53,802 nucleotides of DNA from Bacteroidales bacterium (GTDB taxonomy: Bacteria > Bacteroidota > Bacteroidia > Bacteroidales > JAEINX01): positions 1 to 53,802 of the forward strand of contig JAEINX010000013.1 in the NCBI GenBank assembly GCA_016342645.1, in the 5' to 3' direction. Shown here in pieces: positions 25,372 to 34,105 of the stretch. A program made the position numbers and the translations under genes. Positions within the stretch are counted from its first letter, which is position 1. Each line of letters starts with the position of its first letter. The notes beneath the pieces are model-generated. The model made no database searches, was not told the DNA's origin, and was given only the letters and a program-made list of their open reading frames with translations.

Positions 25372-26715
25372 TTATAGTTCCTTGTTCTTAATCATACGAT
25401 AAATTGTTGATTTACCGATATCTAATTTTTTAGCAACAAGCAATACATTATTATTATATTTTTTAAGATAAAAATTAATAATTCGTTTTGTATAACCCTG
25501 AAGCGTATCTTCTTGAATTAGAAAATCACTCGTTGATGAAGTAGAGTGAAACGAAATATCCGTTTCTTCAATTGTGTCGGTATTGGTAAGTACTGTTGCA
25601 AGTTCAACAATTGCTTTTAATTCTCTAACATTTCCCGGAAAGGTGTAATTCATAAGTTTTTCCTGAGCTTTAGTTGAAATCACTAATTTCTTTAATTTAT
25701 TTTCTTTACAGAAATCATCAACAAAAAATTTAGAAAGTATTAAAATATCGTTTCCTCTGTATCTCAAGGGTGGCAATTCGAAAGGAAGGCCTAAAAGACG
25801 ATAATACAAATCTTCTCTGAAATTACCCTTGCTAACTTCATTGTGAAGATCTTTATTTGTCGAAACAATTATCCGTGGGTTTATAGAAATAACATTGTTA
25901 CCACCAAGCCTTGTTATCTCCTTTTCCTGCAATACTCTTAATAGTTTCGTCTGCATATTAAGGTCCATCTCGGCAATCTCATCAAGGAAGATTGTGCCTT
26001 CTTTAGCTTCTTCAAATTTTCCTATTTTTCGAGTAATTGCACCCGTAAAAGCTCCTTTTTCATAGCCGAACATTTCGCTTTCTATTAATTCCTTAGGAAC
26101 TGCCGAAACATTTATTGCAACGAAAGGTTTTTTGTGTCGTGCTGAGTTATAGTGAATTGATTTAGCCACAAGTTCTTTTCCTGTTCCTGTTTCTCCGGTT
26201 ATTGAAACTGTGATATTTGTTTTCGTTGCTTTTTCGATGAGTTTAAAAACCTCTTGTATTTGAGGCGAATTCCCTTTAATGATTTTTCGGAATTCATATT
26301 TTTTCCCGATTTCATCCTGTAAGCTATCTATTTCTTTTTTCAGGTCTATATTTTCCCGAATATTTTTAACAATATTCCAAAGCCTTTCTTTTGTGTCCTC
26401 ATCCTTAACAACATAATCGTAAACTCCTAATTTTAGAAGATCAACAGCGGTTGATACATCTTCCTGTCCCGACACAATTATTATTGGAAGTTCGGGATTA
26501 AATTCCTGAATTTTTTTTATAACTTCAAAACCCGAAATATCAGGTAATCTGAAATCCAAGGAAATTACCGATGGATTTTTATAAATATTTTTAAGAAATT
26601 CACCGCCCGTAGCAAACAAATGAACGTCATAATCAGGGTTTAATGATAAATGATACTTTAGCATTTTTCCGTAAATACTGTCATCTTCAACAACAAAAAT
26701 TTTCAAAGGCTCCAT
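25372..26715 (-). CDS. Sigma-54-dependent response regulator (NtrC family)
   Basis: This 447-residue regulator has three domains. The receiver shows 'VVEDDSIYG' and the phospho-acceptor Asp54 in 'ISLDFRLPD'. The AAA+ domain has the Walker A 'GETGTGKE', the sigma-54-contacting 'GAFTGA' loop, Walker B 'GTIFLDEIAEMD' and the arginine-finger region 'FREDLYYRL'. The C-terminal Fis-type helix-turn-helix is 'VAKKLDIGKSTIYRMIKN'. It should activate RpoN-dependent promoters after phosphorylation. No kinase gene is adjacent. It lies upstream of the lipid A-like operon with a 200-base spacer, in which I did not find a clear -24/-12 (TGGCAC-N5-TTGC) promoter, so control of that operon is unproven. Confidence 0.93.
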   Translation of the reverse strand: MEPLKIFVVEDDSIYGKMLKYHLSLNPDYDVHLFATGGEFLKNIYKNPSVISLDFRLPDISGFEVIKKIQEFNPELPIIIVSGQEDVSTAVDLLKLGVYDYVVKDEDTKERLWNIVKNIRENIDLKKEIDSLQDEIGKKYEFRKIIKGNSPQIQEVFKLIEKATKTNITVSITGETGTGKELVAKSIHYNSARHKKPFVAINVSAVPKELIESEMFGYEKGAFTGAITRKIGKFEEAKEGTIFLDEIAEMDLNMQTKLLRVLQEKEITRLGGNNVISINPRIIVSTNKDLHNEVSKGNFREDLYYRLLGLPFELPPLRYRGNDILILSKFFVDDFCKENKLKKLVISTKAQEKLMNYTFPGNVRELKAIVELATVLTNTDTIEETDISFHSTSSTSDFLIQEDTLQGYTKRIINFYLKKYNNNVLLVAKKLDIGKSTIYRMIKNKEL

Positions 26716-27080
26716 ATTATTTTTTTTTCAAATATATAACTTATTTCTTAATTCCAAAAATGAGATTTTTTTACAAATGTTTTTTGAGATTCCCGGAAAT
26801 CTACATCGGAGTATCTAAAGACTTTAATTTCGTAATTATTTAGCTATTGAAACGCATGGATTATTAAATTTGCTACTGATTAACAGATTTTAATTTTATT
26901 AAATTATAACAAAAAGAAATTATCTGTGAATCTGTGGCTTAATGTTTTTCTCTGTGAAACTTTGAGGATTCTTTGAGTAGCTTAATAATATTTAACAACC
27001 CTGAATCAAACTCAATATTTACCCATTATAAAAAGGTATAATTAGTTATACGTTATGCGAAAATGATTGTATCTGTATTA
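26716..27080. other. Intergenic region without a recognisable gene
   Basis: AT-rich sequence with no convincing gene, hairpin or repeat on either strand. Confidence 0.5.
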
Positions 27081-28016
27081 TTAATCTTCAACCTTTATAA
27101 GTTCAAAATCAATTTCTTTACTGTCGCCGTCGCTGATCTCAATATTATTGATAACAGAATTTTTATAGCCTTCGGCAGAGGCAATAAAGGTGTATGTTCC
27201 AACCGGAATATCACTGATTAAATATTCACCGTTTTCGTTGCTTGTTGCAGTAAGTTCAGTGCCCTCAACTTTAACTTTAGCACCATGTAATAATATCTCA
27301 TCTTTACCGGATATATTGCCTGAAAGTATTCCGAAACCTTTGGCAATACGTTTGCCCGATGCAGTATTATATATAATATAATCGTTGTACTTGGCTTCAT
27401 TTGTGCTCATGTAGGCGGCTTTTCCGGTTTCACTTATGTGTATAAGTTTTTTGTACAACTCATTAGCTTTTAATCTGCGTTTCTGGGTAACGATGTCACG
27501 TTCTTTCACGGCATCAATTTGCAGGTCGATCAGATCATCAAATTCCTGAGTAACTGTATTAAGTTTGTCAAGCAATTCCTGTGTCAGTCCAATGCTTGAG
27601 TTTTCATCAATAAGAGATGTCATTGTTCGTGCTGTAGCTTTTCCTGAACGGCATAAATCAGAATCACCAATGCGCGACAGATCACCAACACGTATTTTTC
27701 GGTATTGCCAACTGCTTTTACCGTATTTCAAACCCACACGGTTTACAATATCATTTATTAACACACGTAACTCTTTTGATTTTTCTGCTTTTGCCTCGGT
27801 TTTGCCTATTTTATCACCGATTAATTCGGCATCAGTCGGCATGTCGGCAAACTCATTTCTAAGAGTTTTGGTTTCATCTAACTTCCCCTGTGTCATGCCG
27901 TATAAGGCCAGGTCAACCAAATCACGTGTGGCTGACGATGTCAGGTCATCGGATTTTTGTATTAACGCTCCATACTTCAAATGGAAGTTTGGGAATACTT
28001 CATTTGCTTTTAGCAT
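27081..28016 (-). CDS. Cytoplasmic helical protein with C-terminal CarboxypepD_reg-like domain
   Basis: This 311-residue protein has no signal peptide. Residues about 1-215 are helical and charged ('DLVDLALYGMTQGKLDETK', 'KSKELRVLINDIVNRVG') and unlike any family I know. Residues about 225-305 form a beta-sandwich of the carboxypeptidase-regulatory type: 'GILSGNISGKDEILLHGAKV', then 'NENGEYLISDIPVGTYTF' and 'AEGYKNSVINNIEI'. That domain is normally found on exported proteins, so its presence on a protein with no visible export signal is odd. The protein could instead leave by another route or be structural. An 11-bp palindrome and the left 21-bp repeat array lie upstream of its start. It is the only gene between the sigma-54 regulator and the repeat arrays. 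Confidence 0.7.
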   Translation of the reverse strand: MLKANEVFPNFHLKYGALIQKSDDLTSSATRDLVDLALYGMTQGKLDETKTLRNEFADMPTDAELIGDKIGKTEAKAEKSKELRVLINDIVNRVGLKYGKSSWQYRKIRVGDLSRIGDSDLCRSGKATARTMTSLIDENSSIGLTQELLDKLNTVTQEFDDLIDLQIDAVKERDIVTQKRRLKANELYKKLIHISETGKAAYMSTNEAKYNDYIIYNTASGKRIAKGFGILSGNISGKDEILLHGAKVKVEGTELTATSNENGEYLISDIPVGTYTFIASAEGYKNSVINNIEISDGDSKEIDFELIKVED

Positions 28017-28060
28017 AGTAATAAATTTAAATTAATAATTAAAATGTAGTTTATATTTTT

Positions 28061-28071
28061 CGACAGTGTCG
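28061..28071. promoter_or_regulatory. 11-bp palindrome upstream of the helical/CarboxypepD_reg gene
   Basis: CGACAGTGTCG is a perfect odd palindrome 45 bases before the start at 28016. It could be an operator; no paired copy is seen. Confidence 0.35.
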
Positions 28072-28159
28072 TTGTGGCAAATATAAGTATATTATCTTTT
28101 AATACAAGAAGTTTTTTTAATTTATTTGTAGTTTTTTTGTTTTTTTTGCAAAACATCAT

Positions 28160-28327
28160 TCGATGAAACAAAGTTTTATTTCGATGAATTAAAAAGTTCT
28201 TTCGATGTATGAATATTTTATTTCTATGATATAATTATGTTTTTCGATGATATGAAATCATTGTTCAATAGAGTAAAGATTTGTTTCGATAGAGCAAAAT
28301 GATATTTCATTACAACAATGAGTTTGT
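28160..28327 (+). repeat. Left array of eight 21-bp tandem repeats
   Basis: Cores of the type TCGATGA begin at 28160, 28181, 28202, 28223, 28244, 28265, 28286 and 28307, exactly 21 bases apart with no insertion or deletion. The core is best kept in TTTCGATGA; the rest of each unit has diverged. Stops occur in every frame, so this half is not coding. 21 bases is close to two turns of B-DNA, so all cores lie on one face of the helix. Confidence 0.85.
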
Positions 28328-28334
28328 ATTTGTT

Positions 28335-28565
28335 TCATCGAAAGAAATCAATGCTACATTGAAATATCTCAATACTTCACCGAAAGAACTCAATACTCCA
28401 TTGAATAAACCCGGCACTTCATTGAAAAGCCTCAAAGCTTCATCGAAAGATATCATTATTTCATTGAAAAGCTTCAATGCCTCATTGAAAGGCATCAGAG
28501 ATTCATTGAAAGGTCTCAATACTTCATTGAAAAATATTATAGAAATATTGTAATGCCTCAATACT
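28335..28565 (-). repeat. Right array of eleven 21-bp tandem repeats, inverted relative to the left array
   Basis: Cores of the type TCATTGA or TCATCGA (reverse complement of the left core) begin at 28335 and then every 21 bases to 28545, with no phase slip. It mirrors the left array around about 28324. Both strands are free of stops across most of this half and give heptad-like strings ('LKSFNAS LKGIRDS LKGLNTS' on plus, 'FNEALKL' on minus), which follows from the 21-base period. I take these reading frames to be a by-product. Confidence 0.85.
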
Positions 28566-28576
28566 ATATCTGAAAA

Positions 28577-29011
28577 TAAATTTCACTACAGGAAAAGATT
28601 TGATTCCTTTAATTTGGTATTGAAGAATAAATAAATAGAATTTTTTTTATTTATTTAGGATATATGGTATATATTGTTTTATTTTGTAGGATAATTAGAT
28701 TTTTTAATGACATGGCCTGTTTTTGATAGCAGAAAATAATCGTTTAAAAATTGTCAATAATGCAATTAATTTTAAAAAATATAAAGAAGGGATTGGATGA
28801 AATCTTTGAAGATTCATCTTAAAAGGTGATTATATACTCCGAAAATGGAGGTGTATAAACACCTTTTTAGAAATATAAAGGAGAAATATAAACAATAGTT
28901 TATATTCATACGTTACAAGCAAGCCGAAAAAAAGACAATGACACAATGACAATGAAATTTTTGCTGCATAAAGACAAAGAAGAAAAATGAAAAAATGCCT
29001 ACACACAAAAC
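28577..29011. other. Spacer before the restriction system
   Basis: AT-rich, no gene seen. A short dyad ACACCTTTTT is centred near 28860, and Lys/His-poor frames are broken by stops. It ends at the first of two matching hairpins that flank the restriction-modification genes. Confidence 0.45.
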
Positions 29012-29066
29012 AGCACATTTGCAAGCCCCCGACACACAATCCGACAATTCGGCTTGCAAAAGAGCT
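29012..29066 (+). repeat. Hairpin element flanking the type III R-M system, upstream copy
   Basis: AGCACATTTGCAAG at the left and CTTGCAAAAGAGCT at the right enclose GACACAC. The arms TTTGCAAGCC (29018-29027) and GGCTTGCAAA (29051-29060) pair perfectly. A T-run follows (29067-29073), so it may also terminate transcription. A matching element lies at 33818-33871, directly after the mod gene region and in the same orientation. Confidence 0.75.
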
Positions 29067-29131
29067 GTTTTTTTGCTTACGCTCCAGACAAAATGATTAA
29101 ATTTGGACTTTAAAATCTTGAAAGAAATTAT

Positions 29132-31744
29132 ATGAATTTATTTGAAATATTAGCAGAGAAAACAAAGGAATGGAGAGATAATAATTATGAATCTAATGAC
29201 TTTCCTGCTATTTCCGAGATATTGTTATTTGCTAAAGAAGATGGCAAATTGCGTTTCTTGAGAGAACCGCAGTTTAGAGCAATGGAAGTTTACTGGTATT
29301 TGAGGATTAAGCAAAAAACTCCTGACTTTATTACTTTATACAAAACCTTATTTCCAAAAAGGTCTGACTTTTTACAGGCGTTGAATATTGACAAAAAGCA
29401 AGAAGTTCTTCAAATGATTATGGATGATGAGGATTATCTTGAAAGAATTAAAACCGATGATAAATTTGTAAATCGTAATAATCTTGAATCCTTAAAGGAA
29501 TCTTTGGAATTAAACTATCCAAGTTACATACTTGCTTTAGCAATGGGTGCAGGTAAAACAATATTGATTGGCTCAATCATAGCGACAGAATTTGCAATGA
29601 GCATCGAATACCCCGATGCAAATTTTATGAAAAATGCTTTGGTTTTTGCACCAGGTACAACAATTATTGAATCGCTAAAAGAAATTGCTGACATCCCATT
29701 TAATAAAATCATACCGCCTCGTTTGTATCGTCCATTTATGGCAAACATAAAATTAACGTACACTAAAACTGGCGAGAAAGACATACCTGTTGAGCAAGGT
29801 GGAAATTATAATTTGGTGGTAACAAACACCGAAAAAATAATGCTTCGTAAAATCAGAAAAAGTAAAACTCAAACACAACTTGAATTTGAAGAAAAGGAAA
29901 AGCAAGAGCAATTACACGCAAATTTAAGATTACAAAAAATTGCAAGTCTGCCTAATTTAGGTATCTTTTCTGATGAAGCACACCACACCTACGGACAGAA
30001 ATTGGGAGAAGAATTAAAAAGAGTAAGAAGCACCATCAATTATCTTCACGAAAAGAAAGAAATTATTTGCGTTGTAAATACAACAGGAACACCTTACTAT
30101 AAATCCCAAACACTCAAAGATGTAATTTTTTGGTATGGCATAGCTGAAGGAATACAAGATAATATTTTGAAAAGTTTAGAAAACGGAATAAGAAGTTACA
30201 GCATTAAAAAGAATTCCGAAAGCACCAAAGAAATGATAGAGGATATTATTCAACATTTTTGGGATAAATATGGTGCAATTAAAACCATTGACGGTTGCAA
30301 TAGCAAAATAGCTTTTTATTTTCCAACTGAAGATGCTTTACTCGAAGGACGACCACATATTGAAACCGCACTCGCTAAAATTGGGCAACCTACTACAATT
30401 GTTTTAAAAAATACGCAAACATCAAAAAAAGAAGAAATTGACAGTTTTAATACTTTAAATGACCCGAAAGCAATACACAGAGTTATTTTACTTGTTGGCA
30501 AAGGTACTGAGGGCTGGAACTGTCCGAGTTTATTTGCAACAGCACTTATTCGCAAATTATCGGGTGCAAATAATTTTCTTCTACAAGCAAGTACAAGATG
30601 TTTACGCCAAATTGCCAATAATAAACTAAATGCTACAATCTATTTAGATGGTAATAATGTTGCCACGCTTGATAATGAATTGAAAGAAACTTATGGTAGC
30701 AGTTTGCGAGAACTCAACGAGAAGAAAGCGGAAATGGTAACAAGTCGCTTATTTATTATTAAAACTGAAATTCCTAAACTTCTTATCAAAAAAGTAATTC
30801 AAAAGGTTGTTAAAAATGAAAACGAAAACAAACCTGTTACACTTAAAATGCCTACTGATTCTAAGGTAGAACAAATTTCAATAACAACTTATAATCCAAA
30901 TATTGTAAACGAAGCAAAGGTTTTATACCAATCTGCTGAGGGAAATAAAACAATTTCAGTAAATCATAGTGTTGATGTTTATTCTGCATCGCTTATAATA
31001 GCTGAAAATTATTATCTCGACCAATTTGATATTTTGAAAAAGCTAAAAAAACTATACACAGAAGAAGTTCCACACAACCATTTATTACAATTATTCGAAC
31101 AAGTTGAAAGTCAGGTTTGCAATTACACATTAACTACCGAAGAAATAGAAGAAGCACTGGCAATAATTCGTTTGACAAACTTTGATGGCGACAACAATTT
31201 TAAAACAGACGAAGAAGGGCGACTATACACAGAGATACGATATACAAAAGGTAATGACACTAATTTTCTTGATAAAGAGAAAACAGAAGCAAACGCAAAC
31301 AATTTCGGATTTCATTACACGCCTTACAATTTTGATTCGGGACCAGAAAAAGATTTTTACATTAACCTTCTAAATATGATTAATGAAAAGCCCGAAGACA
31401 TTGAAGATATTTATTTTACTGGTGCTTTGACCGACCCAAATAAAACTGATTTTTATTTTGAATACAAAGGAAACGACAATCAATTCCATAACTATTATCC
31501 CGACTTTGTTATTCGTAAAAAGCAAAGAGGCAAAAAGGAAGGCAAGTTTTATATAGTGGAAATTAAAGCAGAAAATGAAAGAGACGATTCTATTGTAGGT
31601 GAAAAAGGAATGAAGAAATTAAAAATGGACGAACTTGAAAAAATAAACAAAAATCGGTTTAAGTACGAGATTGTTTTTGCACCTAGCAATACAGTGCCTG
31701 CCGATAAGTACAATAATGTTAAAGAATTTTTGAAAGCAGAATAA
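29132..31744 (+). CDS. Type III restriction enzyme, Res subunit
   Basis: This 870-residue protein is a superfamily 2 helicase/ATPase joined to a nuclease. Walker A is 'AMGAGKT' (Lys142) and the DEAH-like box is 'SDEAHH' (281-285); motif III is near 'NTTGTP' and a motif VI-like 'QASTRCLRQ' follows. The C terminus has a PD-(D/E)XK nuclease pattern, 'YYPDFVI' then 'FYIVEIKAENE'. It needs the Mod subunit to find its target and cuts DNA after ATP-driven communication between two sites. The mod gene starts two bases after its stop, so both are one operon, with res first rather than the more common mod-res order. The 29012 hairpin lies 66 bases before the start. Confidence 0.88.
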   Translation: MNLFEILAEKTKEWRDNNYESNDFPAISEILLFAKEDGKLRFLREPQFRAMEVYWYLRIKQKTPDFITLYKTLFPKRSDFLQALNIDKKQEVLQMIMDDEDYLERIKTDDKFVNRNNLESLKESLELNYPSYILALAMGAGKTILIGSIIATEFAMSIEYPDANFMKNALVFAPGTTIIESLKEIADIPFNKIIPPRLYRPFMANIKLTYTKTGEKDIPVEQGGNYNLVVTNTEKIMLRKIRKSKTQTQLEFEEKEKQEQLHANLRLQKIASLPNLGIFSDEAHHTYGQKLGEELKRVRSTINYLHEKKEIICVVNTTGTPYYKSQTLKDVIFWYGIAEGIQDNILKSLENGIRSYSIKKNSESTKEMIEDIIQHFWDKYGAIKTIDGCNSKIAFYFPTEDALLEGRPHIETALAKIGQPTTIVLKNTQTSKKEEIDSFNTLNDPKAIHRVILLVGKGTEGWNCPSLFATALIRKLSGANNFLLQASTRCLRQIANNKLNATIYLDGNNVATLDNELKETYGSSLRELNEKKAEMVTSRLFIIKTEIPKLLIKKVIQKVVKNENENKPVTLKMPTDSKVEQISITTYNPNIVNEAKVLYQSAEGNKTISVNHSVDVYSASLIIAENYYLDQFDILKKLKKLYTEEVPHNHLLQLFEQVESQVCNYTLTTEEIEEALAIIRLTNFDGDNNFKTDEEGRLYTEIRYTKGNDTNFLDKEKTEANANNFGFHYTPYNFDSGPEKDFYINLLNMINEKPEDIEDIYFTGALTDPNKTDFYFEYKGNDNQFHNYYPDFVIRKKQRGKKEGKFYIVEIKAENERDDSIVGEKGMKKLKMDELEKINKNRFKYEIVFAPSNTVPADKYNNVKEFLKAE

Positions 31745-31745
31745 T

Positions 31746-33800
31746 ATGGCAGAGAAAAAAGAAATGAAAATAGCAGAAGTTAAAGGACGACCAATGTTAC
31801 ATTGGATTGGCAAACAACCATTAGAAACAGTAAAATCGTTCCCTTCACAACTTGTCGAAAAATTTAATTTAGAAGAAGCACCACAAGTGCCTACTTTTGA
31901 GAGTTTGAAGAATAACTGGACAAATCTTCTACTTCACGGTGATAACAGAGAAGTCTTGTCAACGCTTTTAGTAAACGGTTTTCAAAATAAGGTAAATTTC
32001 GTTTACATTGACCCGCCATTTAATACTGGCTTAGCCTATGTTAGAAAAGTTAAACTACGTGGGACTAATAAAAAACTCGAAGGCGAGGAAATGTCTTTTG
32101 ATGAACAAATAATGTATGAAAATTCTTTCCTTGAAAGTAATTTTCTTCAATTTATGAAAGATGTTTTAGTCCTTTTGAGCAATATGCTCAATAAGGATAC
32201 AGGATTAATAGCAGTTAGGATTGATTATAATTACTCTCATTACATAAAAGTTATTTTGGATGAGGTGTTTTCAAAGGAAAATTTTATTAATGAAATCACA
32301 ATTGGAAGAAGTAGAGAAGCAGCTGGCTCACCATCAAAGTTAGAAGTTACAACAGAAAGTATTTATCTCTATTCAAAATCAAATGACTATAAATTAAATC
32401 CCATTTTTGCAAAAAGACCAATATCTGAAATTGCTTGGACTGGTTTTACAATGGGCGGAGACAGAAATCCCCCCGAAAGACTATTCTTTAATAAAAAATT
32501 ATTACCATCTTCTGGGCAACATTTTACTTTAAAGCAAGAAAAGTGTGATAAACTCATTAAAGAACATTTTTTGAGATTAAAATGTAAAGATTGTGGTTGT
32601 TTGTATTATTATGGTAATTCAGAAAACGAATTTCATAAGCAATCAAAAAAGAAAGAAAATCGATTTAAATATTACGATATAACATCAAGTACCGTATTTA
32701 AAGTAATAACCGACCTTGATAAATGCTTAAACTGCAACACGGACAATTTTGTTGTTGAATATCTTGGCAATGATGATGTTCAAATAAATAATAATTGGTT
32801 AGATATTTCTTCATACGCAACGACAACTGGCTATCCAACAGAAAATTCAGAGGAATTATTAGATAGAATTATTCGTTTATGTGTTAAGCCAGGAGATGTG
32901 ATTTTAGATTGCTTTAATGGCAGTGGCACAACAGCAGCAGTAGCACAAAAACTAAAAATGAAATGGATTGCTTGTGATATTAATAAAAGTTCTATTCAAA
33001 CAACAAGTAACAGAATACAGTCAATTATTAAAAGTCAAAATAAAATAATAGAAAGGGAAAAAAGCAAATTAGCTTTAGAAGAAAAAGAAGTTTATTATAA
33101 TTCATTCGTTCATTATAAAATAAATGATTACGATTTACAAATTCAGCATAATGAATTAAAGGAATTAGTTTACGAGCATATAGGTATAAAAAGAATGCCA
33201 ACAGATAGTTTTTTCGATGGTACTCTTGGAACTGAATTGGTTAAGATTATTCCTTTCAATCATCCGCTATCATTACTCGATTTGCAGTTAGTAAAAACAG
33301 AACTTGAAAAACGAAAAGACGAAACGAGAAATATTGTTTTGGTTTCGCTTGGTATGGAGGTTAAAGTTAAAACCGCCATTGACGATTACAACAAACTAAG
33401 ACCAGTAAATAAAATCAGAACAATAGAATTACGGACTGACAAAAAATATGGTTCGTTTTTCGTTCACAAACCTGCACAGGCAGAAGTGGAAATTGTAAAA
33501 ACAAAAGACAAAGGAAAGGTAATCCTTAAAGACTTTATTTCTCCAACAATTATTCAACGCTTGAATATTGACAGCAAACTATTTCAAGCACAAATAAAAG
33601 ATTTTCGCAGTCAGATTGATGTTGTTCTTATTGATACTGACTATAATGGCGAAGTATTTAATATTTGCATAAGCGATGTGCCAGAAAAAAAGAAAGATTT
33701 TGTAAAAGGAGAATACGAATTTGCCATCAAAAACAAGGACTCGAAAATAGCAGTAAAAATAATTGATATGTTAGGTGAAGAAGTACTAATAATTGAATAG
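31746..33800 (+). CDS. Type III DNA methyltransferase, Mod subunit
   Basis: This 684-residue protein is a beta-class amino methyltransferase: the catalytic motif IV 'IDPPFNTG' (Asp89) comes before the SAM-binding motif I 'DCFNGSGTT' (388-396), as in type III Mod proteins. The long middle section (about 130-380) should hold the target-recognition domain. It contains a paired 'CKDCGC' and 'CLNCNT' (CxxC...CxxC), a zinc-ribbon-like insert unusual in Mod proteins. The last 230 residues have mixed alpha/beta segments of unknown role. It modifies adenines at the recognition site and directs the Res subunit. Recognition sequence is not predictable. Confidence 0.87.
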   Translation: MAEKKEMKIAEVKGRPMLHWIGKQPLETVKSFPSQLVEKFNLEEAPQVPTFESLKNNWTNLLLHGDNREVLSTLLVNGFQNKVNFVYIDPPFNTGLAYVRKVKLRGTNKKLEGEEMSFDEQIMYENSFLESNFLQFMKDVLVLLSNMLNKDTGLIAVRIDYNYSHYIKVILDEVFSKENFINEITIGRSREAAGSPSKLEVTTESIYLYSKSNDYKLNPIFAKRPISEIAWTGFTMGGDRNPPERLFFNKKLLPSSGQHFTLKQEKCDKLIKEHFLRLKCKDCGCLYYYGNSENEFHKQSKKKENRFKYYDITSSTVFKVITDLDKCLNCNTDNFVVEYLGNDDVQINNNWLDISSYATTTGYPTENSEELLDRIIRLCVKPGDVILDCFNGSGTTAAVAQKLKMKWIACDINKSSIQTTSNRIQSIIKSQNKIIEREKSKLALEEKEVYYNSFVHYKINDYDLQIQHNELKELVYEHIGIKRMPTDSFFDGTLGTELVKIIPFNHPLSLLDLQLVKTELEKRKDETRNIVLVSLGMEVKVKTAIDDYNKLRPVNKIRTIELRTDKKYGSFFVHKPAQAEVEIVKTKDKGKVILKDFISPTIIQRLNIDSKLFQAQIKDFRSQIDVVLIDTDYNGEVFNICISDVPEKKKDFVKGEYEFAIKNKDSKIAVKIIDMLGEEVLIIE

Positions 33801-33817
33801 CCCACGCTTCGTAGTCA

Positions 33818-33871
33818 AGCACATTTGCAGGTCGCACAAGCCGACACACGACCAAAACCTGCAAAAGAGCT
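33818..33871 (+). repeat. Hairpin element flanking the type III R-M system, downstream copy
   Basis: Same pattern as the 29012 copy: AGCACATTTGCAGG, GACACAC in the middle and CCTGCAAAAGAGCT at the end. The arms TTTGCAGGT (33824-33832) and ACCTGCAAA (33857-33865) pair. The loop sequence differs, so the ends are conserved more than the middle. Confidence 0.75.
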
Positions 33872-33960
33872 TGCCTACACAAACGCACGTAAGACAGAAA
33901 ATATGCAGCAAAAATGAAAGACAGAATAACGATTGACAAGAACGGCCAGCTTGTAACAAA

Positions 33961-34084
33961 GGCTAAAATCAAGCGGGCGGAAAGTGTTAATTTGAAGGGC
34001 AGTACAACTAATAAACTTTATCGCAGTTTGACAGTTAAGTGCTCCGAAATGCCCGCCAGCTTTTAGCCTCAACCGTTGTAGGGC
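33961..34084 (+). repeat. attC-like inverted repeat before the CPBP gene
   Basis: GGCTAAAA (33961-33968) pairs with TTTTAGCC (34061-34068), with GCGGGC/GCCCGC inside. It ends in GTTGTAGGGC (34075-34084), whose reverse complement GCCCTACAAC starts the element after the CPBP gene. The CPBP gene begins 21 bases later. Confidence 0.55.
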
Positions 34085-34105
34085 ATTTGAAAAAAATCAG
34101 AAATT

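Noticed and set aside
28299..28561. Coding genes with heptad repeats on both strands of the right array
   Set aside because: Both strands are open only because a 21-base period keeps stops out; the left half has stops in all frames, and no start context or partner is seen.
28160..28565. CRISPR array
   Set aside because: Units are 21 bases with no spacer of unrelated sequence, and two halves are inverted. No cas genes are near.
29012..29073. Simple terminator before the res gene
   Set aside because: It has a T-run but shares conserved ends with a second copy at 33818 that lacks such a run, so termination alone does not explain it.
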